A stretch of 64,000 nt of DNA from Acidobacteriota bacterium (GTDB taxonomy: Bacteria; Acidobacteriota; Terriglobia; Acidiferrales; UBA7541): assembly GCA_013289855.1 (NCBI GenBank), contig JABCZD010000006.1, forward strand, positions 280,434 to 344,433, given 5' to 3'. Position 1 is the first letter of the stretch; the number at the start of each line of letters is the position of its first letter. The notes beneath the pieces were generated by a model. The model had not been told where the DNA came from and made no database searches. It was given only the letters and a program-made list of their open reading frames with translations. Shown piece after piece: positions 8,712 to 16,610 of this stretch. A program made the position numbers and the translations under genes.

Positions 8712-10195
8712 TTCAGCCGGACTTCAAGGAATTTCAGAGGCTCGCCAAGCAGGGAAATCTTATCCCCGTGTATGACGTTTTCTCCGCGGACTTGCTCACG
8801 CCGGTCAGCGCGTATCTGCGCATTGCGCAGGGTGCACGGTACTCCTTTCTGCTGGAAAGCGTGGAAGGCGGCGAGAAGATTGCGCGCTATACCTTTGCCG
8901 GAGCAAATCCGGAGGAGGTGTTTCGCTATGCAAGTGGCGCGTGCGTGCTGGAGAGTCACGAGCGCCTGGTGTGGGAGGAGCGCGATCCGGTGACGTTTCT
9001 GCGCGCGCGCATGCAGCGTTTTCGTCCGGTGCGTTTGCCGGGATTGCCGCCGCTGGTGGCGGGAGCGATTGGGTATTTTTCTTACGACATGGTGCGCATG
9101 ATCGAGCGGCTGCCCAAGCGCTTGCGCGACGATATCGGTTTGTACGACGCGCAGTTGATGTTCTATCACGGCATTCTGGCGTTCGATCACGTGCAGCACC
9201 GCCTGTGGGTGGTGCGCAATGTTTATACCGAGGGCCAAGGCAGTTTGCGGGCGAAGTACAACGCCGCGGTGAAAGAGATCGTCCGCACGCGCACGCTGCT
9301 GGACGAACCCGTGGCGGCGGAACGCGCGTCGAAGGAGCCGGGCCGCCGGAAGCGAGCGAAATCGAAAATCACTTCCAACTTTCGCAAGCCGGAATATTTT
9401 GCCGCGGTGCGCAAAGCCAAGGAATATATTCGCGCCGGCGATATTTTCCAGGTGGTGATCAGCCAGCGCTTTTCGGCAAAAACTTCTGCTACGCCTTTTG
9501 AAATTTACCGCCAGCTCCGCGCCGTGAATCCTTCGCCGTATCTTTTTTATCTGCAGATGAACGATGTGGCGGTGGTGGGCAGCTCCCCGGAAATGCTGGT
9601 TAAAGTACAGGGGCGCGAGGTATTTTACCGGCCCATCGCCGGTACGCTGCCGCGCGGAAAAGACGAAGCGGAAGACTTGCGCCGCGAAAAAGAACTGCAC
9701 GCCAGCGAAAAAGAACGCGCCGAGCACATCATGCTGGTGGATCTGGGCCGCAATGACCTGGGCCGCGTGTGCGATTACGGTACCGTCAAGGTCGAGAAGC
9801 TAATGACCGTCGAAAGATATTCGCACGTCATGCATCTGGTTTCGAGTTTGCGCGGGCAGTTGCGCAAAGATGTGGATTGTTTTGATGCGCTGATGGCTTG
9901 TTTCCCCGCCGGCACGGTTTCTGGCGCGCCCAAAGTGCGCGCGATGGAAATTATTGAAGAGCTGGAACGCACGCGGCGCGGCATCTACGCGGGCGGCGTG
10001 CTGTACCTCGATTTCGCGGGCAACCTCGATTCCTGCATCGCGCTGCGCACCATGGTCATCAAAAATGGTGTGGCACACATTCAGGCCGGCGGCGGAGTTG
10101 TGGCGGACTCCAGTCCTGCGGGAGAATATCAGGAGAGCGTGAATAAAGCGGGCGCGCTGCTGAAAGCCTTGGAACTCGCCCAGACCGCACAGTGA
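8708..10195 (+). CDS. trpE: Anthranilate synthase component I
   Basis: 495 residues. It converts chorismate to anthranilate, using ammonia from TrpG. The N-terminal half carries the regulatory region (LLESVEGGEKIARYTFAG, the region that binds tryptophan in the family). The C-terminal chorismate-binding domain shows PIAGTLPRGKDEAED, IMLVDLGRNDLGRVCDYG, GTVSGAPKVRAMEII and ending repeats typical of TrpE. It is translationally coupled to aroDE (ATGA) and followed 112 bp later by trpG. The order aroD-aroE-trpE-trpG links chorismate supply to its use. PabB is unlikely given the N-terminal domain. Confidence 0.95.
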   Translation: MIQPDFKEFQRLAKQGNLIPVYDVFSADLLTPVSAYLRIAQGARYSFLLESVEGGEKIARYTFAGANPEEVFRYASGACVLESHERLVWEERDPVTFLRARMQRFRPVRLPGLPPLVAGAIGYFSYDMVRMIERLPKRLRDDIGLYDAQLMFYHGILAFDHVQHRLWVVRNVYTEGQGSLRAKYNAAVKEIVRTRTLLDEPVAAERASKEPGRRKRAKSKITSNFRKPEYFAAVRKAKEYIRAGDIFQVVISQRFSAKTSATPFEIYRQLRAVNPSPYLFYLQMNDVAVVGSSPEMLVKVQGREVFYRPIAGTLPRGKDEAEDLRREKELHASEKERAEHIMLVDLGRNDLGRVCDYGTVKVEKLMTVERYSHVMHLVSSLRGQLRKDVDCFDALMACFPAGTVSGAPKVRAMEIIEELERTRRGIYAGGVLYLDFAGNLDSCIALRTMVIKNGVAHIQAGGGVVADSSPAGEYQESVNKAGALLKALELAQTAQ

Positions 10196-10212
10196 CGCGC
10201 CACACATGCCTC

Positions 10213-10237
10213 TGTAGTGGCGCAGCATGCTGCGCGC
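10213..10237 (-). repeat. REP-like palindrome, copy 1 of the GCGCAGCATGCTGCGC family
   Basis: A perfect 16-bp palindrome GCGCAGCATGCTGCGC (10220-10235) with the tail CACTACA on the minus strand. The whole 25 bases reappear, inverted and without mismatch, at 11822-11846. The pair brackets trpG and the 308-residue gene. Confidence 0.8.
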
Positions 10238-10307
10238 TTTGTCGCCATCGCTCTAAGTAGCGTCGCCGACTCAGGCTGGTCGCTTTTCGAGAGAAGAGAG
10301 TCTGACC

Positions 10308-10871
10308 ATGATTTTGCTGCTCGATAACTACGATTCCTTTACCTATAACCTGGCGCAGTATCTGGGCGAACTGGGTTGCGACGTGCAGGTGCATCGCAAC
10401 GACAAGATTTCCGTGGAAGAGATTGAACGCCGGAAGCCCGAGAAAATTGTGATCTCGCCCGGGCCGTGCACGCCGCAAGAAGCGGGAATTTCCGTCGAGT
10501 TGGTAGAACGCTTGAAAGGAAAATTCCCAATTCTGGGCGTGTGCCTGGGCCATCAGGCCATTGGCGCGGCGTTCGGCGGGAAGATTGTGCGTGCGCCGAA
10601 ATTGTTTCATGGCAAGACCAGCGAGATTCATCATGACGGCACAGGCGTTTTTGAGGATTTGGATGATCCCTTTACTGCTACGCGTTATCACTCTCTAATC
10701 GTCGAAAGAAAATCTTTGCCAAAGGAATTGACCATCACCGCGGAGACGGATGACGGGATCATCATGGGCTTGCGGCATAAGAAACATAAGATCGAGGGCG
10801 TACAGTTTCATCCGGAGTCGGTGCTCACCGATTCGGGCAAGCAATTGCTGAAAAATTTCCTCTCGCTTTAA
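10308..10871 (+). CDS. trpG: Anthranilate synthase component II (glutamine amidotransferase)
   Basis: 187 residues, class I glutamine amidotransferase. It supplies ammonia to TrpE. The catalytic triad is present: Cys79 in [10 protein letters not shown], with His168 and Glu170 in [11 protein letters not shown]. The N-terminal signature [13 protein letters not shown] and the [11 protein letters not shown] loop are typical. In many bacteria one TrpG/PabA protein serves both tryptophan and folate synthesis; no second copy is in this window. The gene is 112 bp after trpE, with a palindromic repeat in the gap, so it may have its own promoter. Confidence 0.95.
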   Translation: MILLLDNYDSFTYNLAQYLGELGCDVQVHRNDKISVEEIERRKPEKIVISPGPCTPQEAGISVELVERLKGKFPILGVCLGHQAIGAAFGGKIVRAPKLFHGKTSEIHHDGTGVFEDLDDPFTATRYHSLIVERKSLPKELTITAETDDGIIMGLRHKKHKIEGVQFHPESVLTDSGKQLLKNFLSL

Positions 10872-10878
10872 AAATGCC

Positions 10879-11805
10879 ATGAAATCCATCAAGGCGTCTT
10901 TGGTAGCGGGCGTCGACGATCTTCTCTCTGGGAACACGTTGGCACAGATTTCAATCGGGCCCGAGCAGGAACTACTCGTCCTAAGCCTCGACCAGCCATT
11001 TCCCCATAAGGTGACCATAGGTAGCCCCGCGTTGGGGCCTCTTGTTTATAAAATTCATCGCCGCGGCTCAACAGGTTGGGAACTTGTGCAGACGCTGGCG
11101 CCTAGCGGCAAGTACTACCGCTTCGTACAGCCCCTACCAGGAGGGCGCTGGTTGCTTGTTGGAAGCCGCGCAGCCACCGGTGATCTAAACGCCGATATTT
11201 TCAACGGCAGCGGAACCATTGTTTCGTCCTTTCATGCTGGCGATGGAATTGAGCACGTCCAGGCGACCTCATCTGGCGAGATCTGGATTGGTTATTTTGA
11301 TGAGGGCGTGTTTGGAAGTGGCGAGTTGGGACAGTCCGGCTTGGTTTGTCTGAACGACCAAGGTGAGGCTCTCCTTCGATATCGGCGCGGCATCGCTGAG
11401 CCGAATGAACTGCCCAGCATCGACGATTGCTATGCTCTCAACGTTTCGGACGACGACCTGGTTTGGACGTCCTACTACTCAGACTTCCCGCTCATAAAAT
11501 TACGTAACAAACTACTCGACAAAGTGTGGCGTGATTTCCCCGCTAAAGCCGTCAGATCGTTTGCTGTGAACGATGACCAGCTATTAATGGTGGCCGCCTA
11601 TCGCAAGGAAGCACTGCTTTATTCCGTCGATCTAGCGAGAAAGACTTTGGAGGAGCTCCGACTATTGGATTCAACCGGGAATCCTCTTTCATTCGAGTGC
11701 TCATTCGGGCGCGGTTCCATCCTGTTTTTCGCGTCACTAAAGGATGGCGGCAACCGGGCTCTGTACTCATTCGATCTTCGTTCGCTGCGAGCGGACACGG
11801 TTTAG
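10879..11805 (+). CDS. Unknown protein, probable beta-propeller-like fold
   Basis: 308 residues, seven bases after trpG. There is no signal peptide. The sequence shows repeated short beta-strand blades with small-residue turns: WLLVGSRAATGDLNADIF, GEIWIGYFDEGVFGSGE, LLMVAAYRKEALLYSVD and ILFFASLKDGGNRALYSFD. This suggests a WD40/NHL-like propeller, but no family signature was recognised. The spacing suggests cotranscription with trpG, yet no link to tryptophan synthesis is visible. It lies between two identical inverted palindromes (10213 and 11822), which could mean insertion as a unit. Function unknown. Confidence 0.75.
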   Translation: MKSIKASLVAGVDDLLSGNTLAQISIGPEQELLVLSLDQPFPHKVTIGSPALGPLVYKIHRRGSTGWELVQTLAPSGKYYRFVQPLPGGRWLLVGSRAATGDLNADIFNGSGTIVSSFHAGDGIEHVQATSSGEIWIGYFDEGVFGSGELGQSGLVCLNDQGEALLRYRRGIAEPNELPSIDDCYALNVSDDDLVWTSYYSDFPLIKLRNKLLDKVWRDFPAKAVRSFAVNDDQLLMVAAYRKEALLYSVDLARKTLEELRLLDSTGNPLSFECSFGRGSILFFASLKDGGNRALYSFDLRSLRADTV

Positions 11806-11821
11806 ACGCCCAAGCAACCAG

Positions 11822-11846
11822 GCGCGCAGCATGCTGCGCCACTACA
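11822..11846 (+). repeat. REP-like palindrome, copy 2 of the GCGCAGCATGCTGCGC family
   Basis: The 16-bp palindrome at 11824-11839 is followed by CACTACAAAG. It is an exact reverse complement of 10213-10237. It sits between the unknown 308-residue gene and the convergent M20 peptidase gene. Confidence 0.8.
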
Positions 11847-11857
11847 AAGAATAGCAA

Positions 11858-13426
11858 CTACAGGCCGGCGAGGATGGCGGCGTAAATTTCAATGCCGCGC
11901 CAGAGGTGTCCGAGGCGAAGGTTTTCGTCGGAGCTGTGCTGGTGATTGTCGTAGTTGACGATGGGGACGCCGATCCACGGGATATTCAAGTTTTCAAAAA
12001 TGTACATGGGGACGCTACCGCCCAGCGTGGGCGCCACCACCGTGTCTTTATTGGTGGCGGCCTGGACTACGCTGATCAGCAATTGCGAAATGGGCAGCTC
12101 CATGGACGTGCGCGAGGCACGATAGTTGAAATCGCCTTTGGTCACTTTGGCTACGTGATCGTGCGCGAGGCGTTCTTCCTTGGTGGGTTCTGCGCTGGTG
12201 ATGAAAAACTCTTGTTTGCGAATGTAGTCGAGAATCTGCTCGTATTTTTTATCGGGATCTTCGCCTTTTACCAGACGCACATCCAGAGATGCTTCGGCTT
12301 TTTCCGGCACCACATTTTGCGCCTGCTCGCCGACGTAGGCGCTCTTCAATCCGCGAATATTTAACGAAGGCTGTTGCAGCAACTCCACCAGCTTCTTCCC
12401 TGCACCATCCGGTTTCGCAAATTCCAAATCGTGTTCGAGCTGCGCGTCGTTATCGGGCATAGCTTCGAGGGCTTTTTGTTCCACTGGGCTGAGTGGAATA
12501 ACGTCATCATAAAAGCCGGGAATCAGCACCTGGCCAGTTTCATCTTTCATCGACGCCAATAGCCGCGATAATTCCAACGCGGGATTGGGCGCCCAGTTTC
12601 CGTAGTGGCCGCTGTGCAGCGCCCGAATCGCGCCATAGACCGTGACGTCGAATCCCAGGACGCCACGATTGCCGAAGAAAATCAGCGGTCGGCCGCTCTG
12701 ATGCACCGGCCCATCGGCGGTGATCAGCGCGTCGGCATCCAGAAGATTCCGGTGCAGCAGCAAGGTACGTTCCAGATTCGACGAGCCGGCTTCTTCTTCG
12801 CCTTCGAAGATGACCTTGAGATTTACCGTGAGCGGAATATTTTTTGCCCGCAGCGCGTCGATCGCGGCCAGCAGCGCAATGATCGGAGACTTGTCGTCGG
12901 AGCTAGAACGCGCGTAGATGCGCCAGTCATCTTCATAGATGGCGGGATGCTGCGGCGTGTTTTCTGGGAAGGGAATGCGCTTGCCGCCCGCTTCGATGGC
13001 ATTGCTGCGCAGCGTGGGCTCGAAGGGCTTGCCTCCGTCGGTCCAGGCCGCGGGATCGACCGGTTGACCATCATAGTGCGCGTAAAAAATGATCGTGTGC
13101 GTGGCTTCCGGCGAAGTGAGTTTGCCGAAAATTACCGGGCCGCGATCTTTGATGGTGAGCAGATGCGTTTCAATACCACGGGCTTCGAGTAGTTCCACCA
13201 AATGGGCGGCGTTTTTCTGGATGTTTACGGTGTCGGAAGCGATGTTCGGAATCGCGAGAAAGTCAGACAGTTCGCGGATGATGCGGTCTTCGTTGTTCAT
13301 GCGGTAGTCGCGGACTTCTTGCGCGATTTGCGCTGGGTTCAGGCGAACAGGCTTTTGCGCGTAAGAAATCGTGGGCACCAGGGCGAATGCCGCGATGAGA
13401 ACAAACTTGTGCGCTGTGATTTTCAG
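11858..13426 (-). CDS. Secreted M20-family metallopeptidase (dipeptidase-like)
   Basis: About 520 residues. The di-zinc site is complete: FYAHYDGQPVD, the bridging region ARSSSDDKSP, FEGEEEAGSSN, and the late histidine in HQHSSDENLRLG. A dimerisation domain with HSGHYGNWAPNP lies between. It should cleave peptides in the periplasm. The start matters: the only conventional start (GTG at 13378) removes the signal peptide. In frame, a CTG at 13426 gives MKITAHKFVLIAAFALV followed by PTISYAQ, an excellent signal peptide, with GAGGT about 9 nt upstream. An in-frame stop at 13439-13441 excludes anything longer. I prefer the CTG start; a sequencing error is an alternative explanation. Confidence 0.9.
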   Translation of the reverse strand: MKITAHKFVLIAAFALVPTISYAQKPVRLNPAQIAQEVRDYRMNNEDRIIRELSDFLAIPNIASDTVNIQKNAAHLVELLEARGIETHLLTIKDRGPVIFGKLTSPEATHTIIFYAHYDGQPVDPAAWTDGGKPFEPTLRSNAIEAGGKRIPFPENTPQHPAIYEDDWRIYARSSSDDKSPIIALLAAIDALRAKNIPLTVNLKVIFEGEEEAGSSNLERTLLLHRNLLDADALITADGPVHQSGRPLIFFGNRGVLGFDVTVYGAIRALHSGHYGNWAPNPALELSRLLASMKDETGQVLIPGFYDDVIPLSPVEQKALEAMPDNDAQLEHDLEFAKPDGAGKKLVELLQQPSLNIRGLKSAYVGEQAQNVVPEKAEASLDVRLVKGEDPDKKYEQILDYIRKQEFFITSAEPTKEERLAHDHVAKVTKGDFNYRASRTSMELPISQLLISVVQAATNKDTVVAPTLGGSVPMYIFENLNIPWIGVPIVNYDNHQHSSDENLRLGHLWRGIEIYAAILAGL

Positions 13427-13545
13427 AACGCAGATACCTCACTTCGTTCGGAACGGCAATTTTATATGTTATCGCGAAACGACAGTTGTACGCGCATCGC
13501 CGAAATGGGGCGCAGATGGATCGATTTCTCTGGGTGACGCGGAAA

Positions 13546-13596
13546 GGCGACCGCCTCCCCGACATGATCGGGGGTAAACCCCAAGCGGCAGTTACA
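13546..13596 (+). repeat. Partial or rearranged REP-like element between the M20 and small membrane protein genes
   Basis: AAAGGCGACCGCCT matches the left half of the 797 element. An unrelated stem follows (CCCCGA..TCGGGG, 13557-13573), and the stretch ends in AGCGGCAGTTACA, close to the usual CCGCTACA tail. Confidence 0.5.
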
Positions 13597-13599
13597 CCG

Positions 13600-13800
13600 T
13601 CAGATCAAGCGAGGGCCGCGGAGCAGGCGCACGGGAAGCATGAAGATGGCGGTGAGCAAGGCGAACACGCCATGCACAGCAATTCCGGCGATGCGGAACG
13701 GCAGCGTGATCAGCCAGATGAACGGGTAGGCGATCAGCGCGAGAATGGCCAATGGCCAGCACAGCATGAACAGGAAGATCCAGAGGAGGAAGGCGATCAT
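13600..13800 (-). CDS. Small membrane protein, function unknown
   Basis: 66 residues from the chosen ATG (13798-13800), with AGGAG 8 nt upstream. An ATG seven codons earlier (13819-13821) abuts the hflX stop but has no better ribosome site. Two hydrophobic segments cover about residues 2-30 and 34-55, with an arginine-rich C-terminus (PVRLLRGPRLI), consistent with a small inner-membrane protein. It directly follows hflX on the same strand and is probably cotranscribed. No family recognised. Confidence 0.65.
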   Translation of the reverse strand: MIAFLLWIFLFMLCWPLAILALIAYPFIWLITLPFRIAGIAVHGVFALLTAIFMLPVRLLRGPRLI

Positions 13801-13821
13801 GGTGCGTTCTCCTATAGTCAT

Positions 13822-15291
13822 TTACGCTACCGCAACCGGGAAAGTTCCCGCAAATTTATAGTCCTTCAGACGCAGGCTGCGGACCACGGATTCTGGGACT
13901 TCCGCGTCCAGAAACATATACGAATCATCGACTTCCGAGCGCAGAACCTTTCCCAGTGCATGAATCAGGGCCAGTTTACGGCCTTCGGCTAACGGCATAC
14001 GCAGGGAAACGGCGACGGCCGGGTCCGTGGGCATAGCCTGGTCGATGCGGCGGAGCAATTCTTCGATGCCTTCTCCGGTCAAGCCGGAGATCAGGACCGG
14101 GGAACAGTCTGGCGCGCCATTCTGGCTGCCGTTTCTCGACCCGTCGCGCGGTGAATCGCCCCGTTGGGTGCAATCGTCGGTTCCGTTTTCCGCGTATTCC
14201 TTGGCGGTCTCTCGCGAGAGCGTCTTGCGTTCTTCCGGCGTGAGGCGATCGATTTTATTCAGGACGCGCAAGACCGGCGTCTTCGAGACGCCCAACTCGT
14301 CAAGGATTTTTCGCACTTCTTCGTCGAGTTCCGCGTGACGCGGATTGGAGACGTCGCTAACATGCAGGATCAGCGCAGCTTCCTGTACTTCTTCGAGCGT
14401 GGCGCGGAAAGCGGTCAGCAATCCTTTCGGCAGATCGCGAATGAACCCGACAGTGTCCGAGACCAGCACGCGGCGGTTGGAAGGCAAGCGCAGGGCGCGA
14501 ATCGTGGGATCGAGCGTGGCAAACATGCGCGAGGAGACCAACACCTCAGCGCTGCTGAGAGCGTTGAAGAGCGTGGATTTTCCCGCGTTGGTGTAGCCAA
14601 CCAACGCGATAGTGCCGAGCGGCACGGCGTTGCGTGCTTCGCGGCGCAGCGCGCGCTGCTTGCGGACTTCTTCGATGGCGCCCTTGATTTTGCTGACGCG
14701 GTCGCGAATGCGGCGGCGGTCAGTCTCCAGCTTTTTTTCTCCAGGCCCGCGGACGCCGATGCGCCCCGCTCCGCCACCTGCGCCACCCGAACCGCCACCC
14801 CCGCTTTTGCCGCCCAATCGCGACATCGCGGTGCCTTTGCCGGTTAGCCGCGGCAGCATGTAATTCAGTTGCGCCAATTCCACCTGCAGCTGGCCTTCGC
14901 GGCTGCGCGCGTGCTTCGCGAAAATATCCAGGATTAATTGCGTGCGATCGATGACGCGGCGCTCGGTCAGTTCCTCAATGTTGCGCTGCTGTACCGGCGA
15001 AAGATTACTGTCGAAAATGATGAGCTGCGCTTGGTGGGCGTTGGCCTCGGCGCGAATTTCGTCCAGCTTGCCGCGGCCGACGAGCGTGGCGGGGTCTGCG
15101 GAGTCGCGCACCTGAAAAACAGTGGAGACGATAGCCGCGCCCGCGCTGGTGGCCAGCTCAATCAATTCGACGAGCGATTCGCGGCCCTGTTCGCCGGCGG
15201 GCATGCCGGGGAAACGCGGCGCGCGCTTCCAGCCGATGCCGACGAGCAGCGCGCGTTCGGCGTTGGAGACTTGTTGTGGCGATTTGGTCAC
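13822..15291 (-). CDS. hflX: GTPase HflX
   Basis: 489 residues. HflX binds the 50S ribosome and splits or rescues stalled ribosomes under stress. The N-terminal HflX domain (VGRGKLDEIR, FDSNLSPVQQRN) is followed by the coiled linker with a glycine-rich turn (161-177). The GTPase domain shows G1 GYTNAGKST (232-240), G3 DTVGF (279-283), G4 NKID (345-348) and a G5-like SGLTGEG. An odd low-complexity insert at about residues 366-398, rich in N, G, D, S and R, separates G4 from G5. Hfq, a frequent neighbour elsewhere, is absent. miaA lies upstream on the same strand, as in many bacteria. Confidence 0.95.
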   Translation of the reverse strand: MTKSPQQVSNAERALLVGIGWKRAPRFPGMPAGEQGRESLVELIELATSAGAAIVSTVFQVRDSADPATLVGRGKLDEIRAEANAHQAQLIIFDSNLSPVQQRNIEELTERRVIDRTQLILDIFAKHARSREGQLQVELAQLNYMLPRLTGKGTAMSRLGGKSGGGGSGGAGGGAGRIGVRGPGEKKLETDRRRIRDRVSKIKGAIEEVRKQRALRREARNAVPLGTIALVGYTNAGKSTLFNALSSAEVLVSSRMFATLDPTIRALRLPSNRRVLVSDTVGFIRDLPKGLLTAFRATLEEVQEAALILHVSDVSNPRHAELDEEVRKILDELGVSKTPVLRVLNKIDRLTPEERKTLSRETAKEYAENGTDDCTQRGDSPRDGSRNGSQNGAPDCSPVLISGLTGEGIEELLRRIDQAMPTDPAVAVSLRMPLAEGRKLALIHALGKVLRSEVDDSYMFLDAEVPESVVRSLRLKDYKFAGTFPVAVA

Positions 15292-15386
15292 GAACGATGC
15301 CTATGCAGCTTTCTTGTAGTTGATGGACGCTCCACCGTCGCTGCGATTATACGCTGGAGTCACGGCGGGGGCGAATCATGCACGAG

Positions 15387-16385
15387 TCAACGCCAAAGAC
15401 ACGGGTCTGAAGACCCGCCGCTACAACGTTTTAGCCACTGCAGAATTTCGGCCTGGAGTTGCGACTCGTCGCCGAAACCGGCGAACCATTTTACGTTTTG
15501 TTCGCGGCGGAACCAGGTTTGCTGGCGCTTGGCGTAGCGGCGGGTGGCTTGTTGGATGGCGGCGCGGGCCTCGTCAAGGGACAGTTCGTTGCGGCTGACG
15601 GCGGCTAGCTCGCGGTAGCCGAGGAAATCGAAGGGCTTGGCGGTTTCGAGCGCGTTTGCGGCACCTTGGCGGTTTTCCGGCAAGGTCGCGGCGAGTAGGC
15701 CGGATACCTCGTCTTGCCAGCCTGCGGCCAGCATGTGATCGATGCGGCTGTGGATGCGGGCGTAGAGTTCCTCGCGCGGGGGTTGCAGACCGATTTTGAT
15801 GGTGTGCCAACCCTGGAGTGGAGTCCGACCCTCATTGTGAACTTGCGTCAGAGGCTTGCGGGTCAGGAGGCAGACTTCCACGGCGCGGAGGAGCTTTTGC
15901 GTGTCGGCAGGGGCGATGCGATTCGCGGACGGCGCGTCGAGGCGCTTCAGCAAACGGTGAAGATAGTTTGCGCCGCGCTTTTCCGCGCTGGCGCGGAGGC
16001 GAGCGCGGAGTTGTTCGGAGCGCTGCGGGAGGTCGGCGAGGCCTTCCAGTAGCGCGCGGAGATAGAGGCCGGTGCCGACCGTTAGTATTGGGAGCTTTTT
16101 TCGCGCGCGAAGATCGCTTAGGACGGTGAGCGCCAGTTCGCGGTAGCCGCCGGCGGTGGCTTCCTGACTGGGATTGAGCACATCGAGCAGGTGGTGCGGG
16201 ATGCCTTGGCGCTCGGCGGATGTGGGTTTGCCGGTGCCGATGTCAAAGCCGCGGTAGAGCTGCGTGGAATCGCAGGCGATGACTTCACCGTTCAGTTGAT
16301 GCGCCAGGTGGACGGCGAGTGCGGACTTGCCGGAGGCCGTGGGGCCGAGGATGGCGATGAGTGGCGGGGATTGTTCGGCGGTCAT
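15387..16385 (-). CDS. miaA: tRNA dimethylallyltransferase
   Basis: 332 residues. It adds a dimethylallyl group to A37 of tRNAs that read UNN codons. P-loop GPTASGKS (14-21), DSTQLYRGFDIGTGKP and IPHHLLDV are diagnostic, as is the C-terminal QQATRRYAKRQQTWFRR. The last 13 residues (RCSGGSSDPCLWR) are encoded inside a dispersed palindrome (15402-15426), so the tail is probably a repeat-derived extension. The ATG overlaps the stop of a small membrane-peptide ORF (ATGA), and hflX follows 95 bp downstream. Confidence 0.95.
   Translation of the reverse strand: MTAEQSPPLIAILGPTASGKSALAVHLAHQLNGEVIACDSTQLYRGFDIGTGKPTSAERQGIPHHLLDVLNPSQEATAGGYRELALTVLSDLRARKKLPILTVGTGLYLRALLEGLADLPQRSEQLRARLRASAEKRGANYLHRLLKRLDAPSANRIAPADTQKLLRAVEVCLLTRKPLTQVHNEGRTPLQGWHTIKIGLQPPREELYARIHSRIDHMLAAGWQDEVSGLLAATLPENRQGAANALETAKPFDFLGYRELAAVSRNELSLDEARAAIQQATRRYAKRQQTWFRREQNVKWFAGFGDESQLQAEILQWLKRCSGGSSDPCLWR
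15402..15426 (+). repeat. REP-like palindrome overlapping the 3' end of miaA
   Basis: GGGTC (15403-15407), loop TGAA, GACCC (15412-15416), then GCCGCTACAA. The tail matches the other palindromes in the window. On the minus strand it encodes the end of MiaA. Confidence 0.7.
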
Positions 16386-16480
16386 GGGAAGAGGATGTGG
16401 CGGGCGCGGATTAGAAGGATGACGAGCACAACCAGCGCCAGGAGCAGGCTGCCGAGGACTTGTTGGCGGACTAATTTCAT
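16382..16480 (-). CDS. 32-residue single-span membrane peptide, coupled to miaA
   Basis: ATG at 16478-16480; the protein begins MKLVRQQVLGSLLLALVVLV and ends IRARHILFP. It has one hydrophobic helix (about 9-24) with basic residues on both sides. The TGA overlaps the miaA ATG by four bases, the same arrangement as the certain gene pairs nearby. There is no clear Shine-Dalgarno. It could be a real small protein or a leader ORF that couples translation into miaA. Confidence 0.5.
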   Translation of the reverse strand: MKLVRQQVLGSLLLALVVLVILLIRARHILFP

Positions 16481-16548
16481 GAGATCGCGAGTCGGTGCAG
16501 CGCGCGCGACTTCAGCGGCTAAAGCCGATCTCGTTGGCTACAGTTTAC

Positions 16549-16568
16549 GTCGCGGCCGAAGCCGCGAC
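16549..16568. repeat. Palindromic element downstream of tonB
   Basis: GTCGCGGC (16549-16556), loop CGAA, GCCGCGAC (16561-16568), followed by CCACAAAG. A weaker one (CGGCT..AGCCG, about 16515-16527) precedes it. It sits in the 130 bp gap after the tonB stop. Confidence 0.6.
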
Positions 16569-16610
16569 CCACAAAGATTTTCTGTCAGATCAATTTATTG
16601 CCGCCCGCAG

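Noticed and set aside
8663..9727. 354-codon minus frame antisense to trpE
   Set aside because: Shadow of trpE; His/Arg-rich composition and no family.
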